33,811 nt of DNA from Lachnospiraceae bacterium (GCA_024682115.1 JAIKZO010000001.1:1-33811); one strand, 5' to 3'. Positions 1-7,528 are shown, numbered from the stretch's first letter. Translations and numbers: made by a program. Notes: generated by a model from the letters alone, not told the origin.

Positions 1-393
<393 letters not shown>

Positions 394-426
394 TTTCGTT
401 TAAGAGTCCCCTATAAAACAGGAATA

Positions 427-446
427 GTACACTTCCTGTAGTGTAC
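427..446. repeat. inverted repeat in the uvrB leader
   Basis: Perfect 7-base arms GTACACT and AGTGTAC are separated by 6 bases. They lie between the LexA-type box and the uvrB start codon, probably within the 5' leader. There is no T-run after it, so it is not a terminator. It could be a leader hairpin or a protein-binding site; its function is unknown. Confidence 0.4.
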
Positions 447-476
447 CATTCTATCTGACTCATGTCTATAGTTTTT

Positions 477-490
477 AGAACATTTGTTCG
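477..490 (-). promoter_or_regulatory. LexA (SOS) box upstream of uvrB
   Basis: On the minus strand the sequence is CGAACAAATGTTCT. The Bacillus-type LexA/DinR consensus is CGAACRNRYGTTYC, and this site fits at 13 of 14 positions, including the full GAAC-N4-GTTC dyad. It lies 84 bases before the uvrB start codon and just after the stop of the preceding acetyltransferase gene. uvrB is a classical SOS gene in Firmicutes, so repression by LexA is the natural reading. Confidence 0.85.
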
Positions 491-496
491 CGTTTT

Positions 497-1027
497 TCAG
501 CCGCGATCTTCGTTCAGCCAGTCCTCCCTCGAGATCACATACACATGTGTTGTTCCGTTTGTTTCATCCGGATATTCGCAGGCAAAGTGCATGCCGACGG
601 ATTCTGCCGTTCGGGAAGAAGGAACATTGGTATATTTGCAGTAGGAGTACAAGGCCGGATAATCCGTATTACGAAACGCCCAGTCACGGACGGCCTTTGC
701 CGCCTCTTTGGCATAACCCTTCCGCTGACAGTCACGGCGGATATGATAGCCGATCTCGGGGAGCAATTCTCCGTTGATGTTTTGCAGTGTCAGCCCGCAG
801 TCGCCGATCATCTCCCCGGATTCCCCAAGACAGACGGCCCACAGACCGAAGCCATCCTTCCGATACCGATCCATATTTCGTTCGATCCAATCCCTGACGT
901 GCTGCCCGTCGAAAGTATAAGGATAATGACACATGGTTTCAGGATCGCCGAGTACCTTAAACAGTGCCTGATAATCATCCGGAGTCATTTCCCGCAGAAG
1001 CAGCCGGTCAGTTCTTATTTCTCTCAT
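497..1027 (-). CDS. GNAT family N-acetyltransferase (RimJ/RimL type)
   Basis: This 176-aa protein is a single GNAT domain that transfers an acetyl group from acetyl-CoA to an amine substrate; the substrate is unknown. The opening MREIRTDRLLLREMTPDDY and the central EIGYHIRRDCQRKGYAKEA, with the acetyl-CoA-binding QRKGYA loop, are typical of the RimJ/RimL ribosomal-protein acetyltransferase branch (PF13302-like). Length is normal. GGAG lies about 9 bases before the ATG. It is the last gene before uvrB and the first of an unusual crowd of GNAT genes between 0.5 and 4.9 kb. Related proteins act on small molecules or antibiotics as well as on proteins, so only the family is certain. Confidence 0.9.
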   Translation of the reverse strand: MREIRTDRLLLREMTPDDYQALFKVLGDPETMCHYPYTFDGQHVRDWIERNMDRYRKDGFGLWAVCLGESGEMIGDCGLTLQNINGELLPEIGYHIRRDCQRKGYAKEAAKAVRDWAFRNTDYPALYSYCKYTNVPSSRTAESVGMHFACEYPDETNGTTHVYVISREDWLNEDRG

Positions 1028-1041
1028 AACACCAAACTCCG

Positions 1042-1353
1042 TTAATGAGTTCTTTCCTCGCCTGACACTTCATATGCTATATATTTATGATCAAATTCAT
1101 ACCCCAGTTTTTCTGCCAGATGAACCGAGTTCATATTCTGGGCATCTCAACTGGGATACAAGCCTTCGTCAAGGCAGCGTAAGATCAAGGCGGCAGAAAC
1201 GGCAGTCGCCAGTCCTTTTCTGCGTTCTTCTTCTACCGTATCAACCTCTATCTCGATCCCTTCATTGTATCTTGTGTAAGAGGATGCTCCGGCTATGATC
1301 CTGCCGGATTTGATAACAGCCACTCCTCTCCCGATATCCAGCATTTGAAACAC
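1042..1353 (-). pseudogene. broken GNAT acetyltransferase (5'-truncated, in-frame TGA)
   Basis: The reading frame carries the C-terminal half of a GNAT_acetyltran-type protein: GIEIEVDTVEEERRKGLATA followed by ILRCLDEGLYPS. A TGA at 1147-1149 then stops it. Beyond the stop the same frame continues for 34 codons as DAQNMNSVHLAEKLGYEF and more, ending in TAA at 1042. Family members usually read LYPSWDAQN here, so the TGA stands exactly where a TGG tryptophan codon is expected. The 5' half (roughly 130-150 residues in the family) is absent: the fragment begins directly after the stop codon of the TraX-like gene, in the same frame, with only a GTG as possible start. TGA is a normal stop elsewhere in the window, for example at 497, so recoding is unlikely. 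This is a decaying gene or, for the stop alone, a sequence error. Confidence 0.85.
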
Positions 1354-1359
1354 CCTGAT

Positions 1360-2088
1360 TTACGGGAATATACTACCATTCCCCAGCATCACTCTGATCA
1401 ACCCGATCACGAAAAGATGCGCGGGATAATATATGTAGAAGAACCATTTCATTCCCTTCCACTGACCCCTCTCTCCGTTATACTGTTTCAGGACCAGAAG
1501 AGATAACAGTGTAAACAACTGGATGACCGCATATATCTTGTCCATGAAAATGAAATATACGGCAGCATAGATAACAACCCAGATAAGCATTGTAAATGAT
1601 TGCTTTTTGAAGTCGCCGCGGTTCAGATAGAGATACACCGGGCACATCGCTGCAACCGTGGACCAGTCCGAAGGAAATGTGATAAAGCAGATCAGAATGA
1701 TGAGCAGGATCTTAGCCCATTTAGGTATCCTCTCCGTCGTGAAGATGACCATTAAGACCACTGACCATGCAAGCGACCACATCACACTTGTCATATTGAA
1801 AAATCCGTTGGGGATAAACGGTATGCCGCCTGCAAAATCGTATGCGAAATGCGATATGACAGCAAAGATAAAAAGTCTGAAAATATATTTCTTTACATCA
1901 CGGGTATAGTGAAATCCTTCAGCAATGAAGAACCACATAATGGGTGCCGTCAGCCTCCCTATGATATGGAGCAGATAAACATACCATATATGCTGAAAGC
2001 CCGGAAAAAATACCCAGGTCAGATGATCTATCGTCATGGCAATGATCGCAATGACCTTTATCTGATTACCGTTAAGCGTTTTATTCAC
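1360..2088 (-). CDS. TraX family membrane protein
   Basis: This 242-aa polytopic membrane protein resembles the TraX family (PF05857), named after the F-plasmid protein that acetylates pilin, but common as chromosomal genes of unknown role in Firmicutes. Family signs are the N-terminal NGNQIKVIAIIAMTIDHLTW, the IGRLTAPIMWFFIAEGFHYT block and the C-terminal KWFFYIYYPAHLFVIGLIR. About seven to eight hydrophobic segments span the chain. The likely start is GTG at 2088, with GGAGG 9 bases upstream. There are no other conjugation genes nearby, so transfer functions are not implied; acetylation of a surface molecule is an inference from family history only. Confidence 0.85.
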   Translation of the reverse strand: MNKTLNGNQIKVIAIIAMTIDHLTWVFFPGFQHIWYVYLLHIIGRLTAPIMWFFIAEGFHYTRDVKKYIFRLFIFAVISHFAYDFAGGIPFIPNGFFNMTSVMWSLAWSVVLMVIFTTERIPKWAKILLIILICFITFPSDWSTVAAMCPVYLYLNRGDFKKQSFTMLIWVVIYAAVYFIFMDKIYAVIQLFTLLSLLVLKQYNGERGQWKGMKWFFYIYYPAHLFVIGLIRVMLGNGSIFP

Positions 2089-2108
2089 TGCATTGCTCCT
2101 CCTTTATT

Positions 2109-2555
2109 TCATCTTAGTTTGGAGTAATAAACGAAATCATTATCACGTTTTACTTCCGTATATCCCAGTTTCGTATAAAATGAGTTGGTTCTGATGTTCC
2201 AGACAGGTGTATCAAGTGTGAATTCCTTTACAGACGGATATAGAGCCTCAATTTCCTGCATTATAAAAACTCCATAGCCTTTTCGATGATTCTCCGGATC
2301 GATAAAGATCCTGCCGATATTCAGTTTTTCATTATCAGGAAAAAGTACAGCTCCGCCGACGATCAAACCATTATCCGACAGTTTGAAAAGATGACCTGAT
2401 CCGGCCATCTTAGTATAATACGGAACTGACATATATCCCGGCGGTCCCGTTTTTTCCTTGGAACCGACTTCCACGTCACTGTGAAAGGACCGTCTTGAGA
2501 TCCCGGTTATTGTTAAGGCATCGGCTGTGGATGCCTGCAGAAATTCCAAACCCAT
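2109..2555 (-). CDS. GNAT family N-acetyltransferase
   Basis: A 148-aa single-domain GNAT protein. Motif A is visible as IFIDPENHRKGYGVFIMQEI, with the acetyl-CoA pyrophosphate loop HRKGYG, followed by the C-terminal NSFYTKLGYTEV that is typical of the fold. I place the start at MGLEFLQAS (2555), which has AGGTAG just upstream; an ATG at 2582 would add nine residues but lacks a ribosome binding site. The substrate is unknown. It lies 20 bases after the TraX-like start and 12 bases ahead of the next GNAT, in one co-directional series. Confidence 0.85.
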   Translation of the reverse strand: MGLEFLQASTADALTITGISRRSFHSDVEVGSKEKTGPPGYMSVPYYTKMAGSGHLFKLSDNGLIVGGAVLFPDNEKLNIGRIFIDPENHRKGYGVFIMQEIEALYPSVKEFTLDTPVWNIRTNSFYTKLGYTEVKRDNDFVYYSKLR

Positions 2556-2594
2556 AGCGCTACCTGTATACCATCGACACATGCATTATTCTGC

Positions 2595-3065
2595 TTAAAG
2601 CTTATACCTCATATCACGGTACCTGTGTTCCTTATCCTTGAAACCAACCTTTGCATAGATGGGATATCCATCATCGGTAGCGGAAAGATCGATACGCCCC
2701 AGACCGATCTTTTTACCATATTCAACCAGGTTTTCCATTATTCTGGTACATAATCCTTTTCCGCGATATTCCGGTTCCGTATATACGCTTAACACATCTC
2801 CGTACAGACCGTTCAGCAGTATCGAATTTGCGGGCATTTCAATAATATGCAGATAAGCCACGGAAACAATCCTGTCTGCATCTTTTGCTACAAACGCAAT
2901 AAGCTCCGTTCCGAGTTTTCGCTCAAAGTAATCAGGCAGTTGCGTTTCCATACCTGCCTTCTCCTGTTCGGTAACGCTGCCGAAATCATCTATCATATAT
3001 GCGATCCGCATGCGTATCAGTTCATTGATGTCTTCTTTTGTTGCTATATCGAAAACGATCCCCAT
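2595..3065 (-). CDS. GNAT family N-acetyltransferase
   Basis: A 156-aa GNAT protein. The acetyl-CoA-binding segment is VYTEPEYRGKGLCTRIMENL (loop YRGKGL), and the C-terminal region has the expected YPIYAKVGFK turn. The N-terminus IATKEDINELIRMRIAYMIDD fits a family of Clostridial acetyltransferases of unknown substrate. The start at 3065 is chosen because AGGAGA lies 8 bases upstream; a longer reading to 3107 would overlap the next gene and has no support. It lies 11 bases from the neighbouring TIGR04076-like gene, so the two may be co-transcribed. Confidence 0.87.
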   Translation of the reverse strand: MGIVFDIATKEDINELIRMRIAYMIDDFGSVTEQEKAGMETQLPDYFERKLGTELIAFVAKDADRIVSVAYLHIIEMPANSILLNGLYGDVLSVYTEPEYRGKGLCTRIMENLVEYGKKIGLGRIDLSATDDGYPIYAKVGFKDKEHRYRDMRYKL

Positions 3066-3076
3066 TAATGATTCTC

Positions 3077-3445
3077 CTAATTTGCAGTTTCGTCCGGATA
3101 ATCCCAAAAACCGCCCTTATGGAAATTCTCGTTTCCCAGCGGTCTTGCGGTAAGTTTGAATATCACACATCCGTCCGGACAAACCACTGTTTTTTCGTAT
3201 TTACCGGTGCCTCCGAGGTTTTCAAGATCTCCGCCACTCCGTACTGCTTCCATCAGCGGATACAGCATCATCATAGTCTTGGAACAGATGCCGTATCCAT
3301 CCTGATTTGTCGGGCATCCATATGTACATGTATATCTGTCGCCGATCTCCTCTCCGTTTCGGCAATACCTCTCGGTATGGTCACCATGGAGGAAGCCTGT
3401 AACCTCTACCGTAAATTCATACTCTTCATCATACCATTTCTTCAT
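3077..3445 (-). CDS. TIGR04076-like cysteine-rich small protein
   Basis: A 122-aa soluble protein with spaced cysteines: RYCRNGEEIGD, YTCTYGCPT, GICSKTMMMLYPLMEAVRSG, and CPDGCVIFKLTA near the C-terminus. The CSK...LYPLMEAVRSGGDL and CPDG...F.L.A blocks resemble proteins annotated as the TIGR04076 family, whose function is not known. The cysteines could bind a metal, but no classic zinc-ribbon spacing is complete. The ATG at 3445 is preferred to the one at 3451: AGGAGA abuts the 3451 codon but sits at a normal distance from 3445. It lies between two GNAT genes in the same orientation. Family assignment is from memory of the pattern. Confidence 0.6.
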   Translation of the reverse strand: MKKWYDEEYEFTVEVTGFLHGDHTERYCRNGEEIGDRYTCTYGCPTNQDGYGICSKTMMMLYPLMEAVRSGGDLENLGGTGKYEKTVVCPDGCVIFKLTARPLGNENFHKGGFWDYPDETAN

Positions 3446-3460
3446 AGTCATTCTCCTGAT

Positions 3461-4012
3461 CTATAGTCTTTTCACCATCATATATTCATTCACAAACGAA
3501 CCGTCCTTCATACGTATGGCATCCGGCTTTACCCCCGTGATCCGGAATCCCATTTTTTCGTACAGAGCTCTCGCCCTGATGTTACCTTCTATGAAATCAA
3601 GTTCTATCTGACGGACATCACCGCGGTTTCGGGCAGTCCGAAACAGTTCTTCGAACATCCCTGTCCCGATCCCAAGACCCCAGAACTCCTGCAAAAGGGC
3701 GATGGCAACGGAAGCTCTGTGACGGTCTTTTTTCCCGGTATTAAATGAGATCATACAGTTTCCGGCGAACCTGCCGTCTACAAGACATGCAATAAGCATT
3801 CTGTTCTCATCTTCATAGTTCTTCCGGATAAAATCCTTTTCCTGTTCAGGGGTAAAATCATCAAATTCCTCCGGAAACTTCATCAGAAAATCCGTCTCAC
3901 CCGACGCCTTTTTGATAAATCGGAGCATATCCTCCGCATCGTTTTCCGAAGGACTGCGAAGAATAGCATTACGTCCGTCTTTCAGTTTGAATTCTTTTTC
4001 CGCAAAAACCAT
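3461..4012 (-). CDS. GNAT family N-acetyltransferase
   Basis: A 183-aa GNAT of the ribosomal-protein-acetyltransferase-like class. After an N-terminal FKLKDGRNAILRSPSENDAE, the core strand and loop read VAIALLQEFWGLGIGTGMFE, where WGLGIG is the acetyl-CoA loop, followed by IELDFIEGNIRARALYEKMG, the usual C-terminal strand and helix. The ribosome binding site GGAGGT lies 8 bases before the ATG. The substrate cannot be told. A 95-base gap separates it from the GNAT-YoaP gene upstream; I see no terminator or clear promoter in that gap. Confidence 0.9.
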   Translation of the reverse strand: MVFAEKEFKLKDGRNAILRSPSENDAEDMLRFIKKASGETDFLMKFPEEFDDFTPEQEKDFIRKNYEDENRMLIACLVDGRFAGNCMISFNTGKKDRHRASVAIALLQEFWGLGIGTGMFEELFRTARNRGDVRQIELDFIEGNIRARALYEKMGFRITGVKPDAIRMKDGSFVNEYMMVKRL

Positions 4013-4107
4013 CCTGATCTACCTCCATCTAACCCTGTATCTTCCGAAACTGAACGTCTTACTCCTTCTGTTTTACCTTATGATCAACGGTTTTGCAACT
4101 CTGCCGC

Positions 4108-4854
4108 CTAACCATAGACCAGCTTCAGAAACTTCTTATCGTTCATCTGCTCATTTGTGATATATTCACCATCATGGAACAGTGCATAATTCGTGATCGG
4201 AGTCGGCGCATTCTGTGCTTCTTCCCTGCTCTCTATATGGATCGCCCGGAAAGGAATACCATTCTCTTTGGCTGTCTGCTCCACGACCGGAACATACTTT
4301 GCATTGAACGGGCATTGACTAGTGTAATACAGGACGTAGCCCTTCTCATCTGTATGAGGATGCTTAGCGCATTCCTTAAATCCCGGTGCCTTTGCCTTTT
4401 TATCGAAAGGCAGAAACATCAGCTGAATACCGTTATCCGCTTCATCGGCTACCGTAAAGCCCTTGTGCTTCAGAAACATCGGATCTGCAAGGAACGGTTT
4501 TTTCTTGGCGGCGCATAAAATACAAAGTCCTTTTTTCCCTTTTTCCTTACTATCCTCGATGCAGGCAGTAAGCAGATCTGAGGAATATCCATGGCCTTTG
4601 AAAGAACCGGACACCCACAGGCAGTCAATATACATATACCCTTCCGCCTCGATCGGCACCCATGCGTTTTCAGCCGGTATATATTCGATAAAACATTTGC
4701 CGCGCTCCACACTCTTAAGGAAAACAAGTCCTTCATCAAACCTGTCATTAAGCCATGCCTTCTTTGAAGAAACCTGCACATCTTTATTGTTTGAGATCGC
4801 ACAGCAAATGTGTTCTTTTTCCAGATTGTCCTTTGTTACTCTGATGTATTCCAT
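4108..4854 (-). CDS. GNAT acetyltransferase with C-terminal YoaP-like domain
   Basis: A 248-aa two-domain protein. Residues 1 to about 150 form a GNAT domain (MEYIRVTKDNLEKEHICCAI, then DCLWVSGSFKGHGYSSDLL with the KGHGYS acetyl-CoA loop). Residues about 165-248 form a YoaP-like domain (PF14268 type), visible as KGYVLYYTSQCPFNAKYVPV, a thioredoxin-like strand with one Cys, and ending ITNYALFHDGEYITNEQMND. This fusion is a known architecture in Firmicutes; Bacillus YoaP is its namesake. Its substrate is unknown. AAAGGAT precedes the ATG. It is separated from the GyrI-like gene by only 4 bases, so it is very probably the last gene of the WYL-regulator operon. Confidence 0.87.
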   Translation of the reverse strand: MEYIRVTKDNLEKEHICCAISNNKDVQVSSKKAWLNDRFDEGLVFLKSVERGKCFIEYIPAENAWVPIEAEGYMYIDCLWVSGSFKGHGYSSDLLTACIEDSKEKGKKGLCILCAAKKKPFLADPMFLKHKGFTVADEADNGIQLMFLPFDKKAKAPGFKECAKHPHTDEKGYVLYYTSQCPFNAKYVPVVEQTAKENGIPFRAIHIESREEAQNAPTPITNYALFHDGEYITNEQMNDKKFLKLVYG

Positions 4855-4858
4855 ATGT

Positions 4859-5500
4859 TTATCCTTTCTTCCTGATCGGATGTCGGATCACGGTCTTAAG
4901 CTTATCCGAAGCAACCTTTCTGGCATCGCTCAGATAGATCTCATGGTGTAACCGTTTATACGTGATATCCAATTCATAACCCTGCTTTTCCATGAACTCA
5001 TGCATCATATAAACTGTAGAAGGTTCATCATCATAAGAACCGATATGCATGCACTGTACGCATAACCCTTCCTCGACCGTCAGAAACTCTGCTTTGGAAA
5101 AATCCTGTTTTTTCTTTTTTGTTGCTTCATTCACAGCCCATTTGAAATCATCCTCTGTCACAAAATCCGGAAGACGGATCACAGAGATCCAGTGAAAATC
5201 CTCCTTGTGGGCGTAGTCGATCCCACCCCGGCCATTCGACTCCTGCCACCAGAAGCCTTCCAAAGGCGGAACCACATAATCGAAGTATCCGTCGATCCGA
5301 TGATCTCCCTTCTTACTCATTTTGATCGTAAAGGCAACGGCATATAACAGTCCGATCGCTGCTTTATAATCTCCTTCTTCATCATTCGGATCGCCTTGCC
5401 CTCTTACGGCGATATAATTCATCTTCGGGACCGTGACGATGGCCGGTTCAGCCTTAGGCATGTAAAACTCTTTATATTCCTTCTTAAAATCAAATGCCAT
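4859..5500 (-). CDS. GyrI-like small-molecule-binding domain protein
   Basis: A 213-aa protein of the stand-alone GyrI-like (SHS2/BacR_C, COG4832) family. Signs are AFDFKKEYKEFYMPKAEPAI, the VPKMNYIAVRGQGDPNDEEG strand, VVPPLEGFWW and IRLPDFVTEDDFKWAV, ending with the conserved Arg/Lys-rich RKVASDKLKTVIRHPIRKKG. Such proteins bind, and in some cases hydrolyse, hydrophobic or cationic compounds. GAGGG precedes the start. The short spacing to MmcQ/YjbR upstream (29 bases) and GNAT-YoaP downstream (4 bases) suggests one unit under the WYL regulator, consistent with a small-molecule stress response. Confidence 0.88.
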   Translation of the reverse strand: MAFDFKKEYKEFYMPKAEPAIVTVPKMNYIAVRGQGDPNDEEGDYKAAIGLLYAVAFTIKMSKKGDHRIDGYFDYVVPPLEGFWWQESNGRGGIDYAHKEDFHWISVIRLPDFVTEDDFKWAVNEATKKKKQDFSKAEFLTVEEGLCVQCMHIGSYDDEPSTVYMMHEFMEKQGYELDITYKRLHHEIYLSDARKVASDKLKTVIRHPIRKKG

Positions 5501-5529
5501 ATTATTTCCCTCTGAGTCGTTTCACACGA

Positions 5530-5895
5530 TCATTCATCTCCCAGTATCTCCTTTTGTTTTTTCTTACTGAAGCTCTCAAGTACAATCTGATATGCTTTGT
5601 CGAGCAGATCCTTCAGGATGTCATCCGGCACCTCTCCATCAGCCTTTACCGAATTCCAATGCTGCTTGTTCATATAGTAACCTGGGATTATATCTTCATA
5701 CTGTTGCCGCCAGAAGTCTCCCTCCAACGGTTCAAGCTTCAGCGTAATGTAATAAGGCTGATCATTATCATCCAGACATATCGCAGCAAACATCTTTCCT
5801 CCGATCTGAAACCTGATCCAGTTCCAATCCGCCTGCAGATCTTTTGTCACTCCTGATTTTTCCATCAGATACTCTTCGATCCAGGGATATTTCAT
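5530..5895 (-). CDS. MmcQ/YjbR family protein
   Basis: A 121-aa protein with the MmcQ/YjbR-like fold (PF04237), a CyaY-like domain often listed as DNA-binding although its role is not established. Characteristic pieces are YPWIEEYLMEKSGVTKDLQ at the N-terminus, FRIGGKMFA-like IRFQIGGKMFAAICLDD, LKLEP, and the PGYYMNKQHWNSVKADGEVP segment with the family's Pxx.NK.HW motif. Length is normal. It lies 4 bases downstream of the WYL regulator, so the two are almost certainly co-transcribed. Identification is confident; function is not. Confidence 0.9.
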   Translation of the reverse strand: MKYPWIEEYLMEKSGVTKDLQADWNWIRFQIGGKMFAAICLDDNDQPYYITLKLEPLEGDFWRQQYEDIIPGYYMNKQHWNSVKADGEVPDDILKDLLDKAYQIVLESFSKKKQKEILGDE

Positions 5896-5899
5896 ACCG

Positions 5900-6814
5900 T
5901 TATTTCCTCCTACTGTAATTCTTTCTCATTGCTTCGATCATCGCTCTTATCTTCACACGGACTTCCTCAGGTTCAAGCACTTCCGCCTTTTCTCCGAAGG
6001 TCATGATCCAAGTGATCAGATTATCCATGTCCGTATAATCCGCTGTAAAGAGAAGCCTGCCATCATCATTCTCCGAAAAACATGAAGTCCCGAATTCTTC
6101 TACCAGCCGCCACTTCTGATCCGCATCAAACAGCGCCTTTACTTTGATCCCGCCCGGAAAGATCTTTTCATTTGAAAGATCCGGCATTGAAGCCTCTCTG
6201 CATTCAAAAACCTTGTCAGTTTCATGAACTTTATCCATGCGGTTCAGTTTGAACAGCCTGTAGTCCTTCCTTTTTTTGCACCATCCCCACAGATACCAGC
6301 TTGACCACCTGAACACCAGATAATACGGTTCAACCGTTCGATCGCTTTCCCCTGTTGAGGCATAGTATCGAAATCTGATCAGATGTCTGTCTCCGATCGC
6401 ATTCTGTATGGTCTCTATCTTCGGAGCCAGCGAGTCCCGATACCATGATGACAGATCGATCAAAATCGAATCCCTGCCGCTGATAAACTCAGAGGATCCT
6501 GCCTGGATCTTCTCCATCAGCTGTCCGTAATAGCCACTCCCGCTCACACTGTCCAGGCTTCGGAGTCCGGCAAGGATCATCTGCATATCCTTTGATGTCA
6601 GTATCGTTCTGTCCATCCGATATCCGTTCACGATACTGATACCGCCACCGGTTCCCTGCACAGTCCGGATCGGAATACCTGCCTTGCACAGATCTTCAAT
6701 GTCTCGATTGATCGTCCTTCTCGATACCTCGAACCGTTCCGCCAGCTCCGGCGCCGTCGTTTTTTCTTCCTGCAGCAGCACGGACAGTATACCGATCAGC
6801 CTGTCTATCTTCAT
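5900..6814 (-). CDS. HTH/WYL-domain (YafY-type) transcriptional regulator
   Basis: A 304-aa regulator. Residues 1-60 are a DeoR-like winged helix-turn-helix (MKIDRLIGILSVLLQEEKTT, then FEVSRRTINRDIEDLCKAGI with the recognition helix). Residues about 135-215 are the WYL ligand-sensing domain, seen as VEPYYLVFRWSSWYLWGWC and YRLFKLNRMDKV. A C-terminal WCX-like extension follows. The ATG at 6814 is chosen because GGAGAG lies 8 bases upstream; a GTG at 6823 directly abuts that site. It heads the unit with MmcQ/YjbR, GyrI-like and GNAT-YoaP, and a long palindrome immediately upstream is a likely binding site. The ligand is unknown. Confidence 0.92.
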   Translation of the reverse strand: MKIDRLIGILSVLLQEEKTTAPELAERFEVSRRTINRDIEDLCKAGIPIRTVQGTGGGISIVNGYRMDRTILTSKDMQMILAGLRSLDSVSGSGYYGQLMEKIQAGSSEFISGRDSILIDLSSWYRDSLAPKIETIQNAIGDRHLIRFRYYASTGESDRTVEPYYLVFRWSSWYLWGWCKKRKDYRLFKLNRMDKVHETDKVFECREASMPDLSNEKIFPGGIKVKALFDADQKWRLVEEFGTSCFSENDDGRLLFTADYTDMDNLITWIMTFGEKAEVLEPEEVRVKIRAMIEAMRKNYSRRK

Positions 6815-6844
6815 TCTTTCCACTCTCCGTATGTATCATAACAA

Positions 6845-6876
6845 AATAAACATGACAACAGTGTGTCATGTTTATT
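6845..6876. promoter_or_regulatory. palindromic operator candidate before the WYL regulator
   Basis: Two perfect 13-base arms, AATAAACATGACA and TGTCATGTTTATT, are separated by ACAGTG. A TATAAT hexamer on the minus strand (6874-6879) overlaps the edge of the upstream arm, so the dyad would cover the start of transcription. The centre is AT-rich and there is no T-run, so it does not resemble a terminator. Autoregulation by the WYL regulator is the simplest reading; the protein that binds is inferred. Confidence 0.65.
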
Positions 6877-6919
6877 ATAACAATTTTATTTTAGGGGGCA
6901 TATATAGTTTTTACCGGAA

Positions 6920-7453
6920 TTAAGTTTTGCATTTTTCCATAAGACTATCTACGACATCCCCGTAATTACCATCGATCAGAGTTATCTGCTCAGCTGTCCG
7001 GCCAAAACCCTCTATGACCTTACGATTGTCCTCTTTTAACCGATCGGCGGTACAGTCCGAATCATCCAGTCTGGTCTCAATATCAGATCCGTGATTCAGA
7101 ATATCATCAAAATGCGCATCAATGTATTCATCCGTCATGGCAAGGCATATAAACCTGATCTCCGACAGATATTCTTCGTCAAGATCCTTCCGCCAGTCGT
7201 ATGGAATATAGCAACCCTCCACTATAAGATTCTGCTTGTTCTCTATCGCCGTTTTTATCATCTCACGGACGATCGGCCAGAGATATCCGACGAGTTCGTC
7301 ATCATCCTCCGGCGTAAGGTCGCTGTTACCGCTTCTGATCAGCCCCATCTTCAAATGGTCGATCGAAACATAAGGGTATTTATATTTTTCAAGCATCTTC
7401 TGTGCCAGCACGGTCTTACCGGTATGAGATGCTCCTGTAATAATGATGATCAT
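6920..7453 (-). CDS. P-loop kinase-like NTPase (AAA/zeta-toxin-like fold)
   Basis: A 177-aa soluble protein that begins almost directly with a Walker A motif, MIIIITGASHTGKTVLAQKM (GASHTGKT at residues 7-14). A kinase-like VSIDHLKMGLIRSG segment follows, with Asp-His in the position used for substrate contact in many P-loop kinases. Then come LIVEGCYIP as a Walker B-like strand and a C-terminal lid-like acidic region. The size and layout fit small adenylate-kinase-like or shikimate-kinase-like enzymes; the phosphate acceptor cannot be told. It lies downstream of two metallophosphoesterase genes in the same direction. It ends 97 bases before the WYL palindrome region. Confidence 0.8.
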   Translation of the reverse strand: MIIIITGASHTGKTVLAQKMLEKYKYPYVSIDHLKMGLIRSGNSDLTPEDDDELVGYLWPIVREMIKTAIENKQNLIVEGCYIPYDWRKDLDEEYLSEIRFICLAMTDEYIDAHFDDILNHGSDIETRLDDSDCTADRLKEDNRKVIEGFGRTAEQITLIDGNYGDVVDSLMEKCKT

Positions 7454-7456
7454 AAT

Positions 7457-7528
7457 TTACGTCATCTCCTTAACTTTTTTGAGCAGGTGTTCTTTTCTGT
7501 CGCTGTCAAAATATTCGACCACTCTCAT
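7457..7528 (-). pseudogene. 23-codon ORF, possible N-terminal remnant of a GNAT gene
   Basis: The minus strand reads MRVVEYFDSDRKEHLLKKVK followed by EMT and a TAA. Its ATG overlaps the TGA of the preceding phosphatase gene in an ATGA arrangement. Its opening resembles the start of a Clostridial acetyltransferase family that begins M.VVEYF.S..KEHWL. In that reading only the first 23 residues survive and the rest of the gene is missing, because the P-loop kinase gene starts 3 bases after the stop. It could instead be a genuine translated mini-gene that couples phosphatase and kinase translation. The family link is from pattern memory and is uncertain. Confidence 0.4.

Noticed and set aside
1147-1149. 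TGA read as tryptophan (alternative genetic code)
   Set aside because: TGA ends other intact genes here (for example at 497 and 7525), and tryptophan is encoded by TGG in well-conserved genes; the host is otherwise standard Clostridia.
1360-2088. Conjugative element indicated by the TraX-like gene
   Set aside because: No relaxase, coupling protein, integrase or other transfer gene is present; chromosomal TraX-like genes are common in Clostridia.
497-4854. Integron cassette array
   Set aside because: Small co-directional genes suggested it, but no attC-like repeats are seen between genes and no integrase is present.
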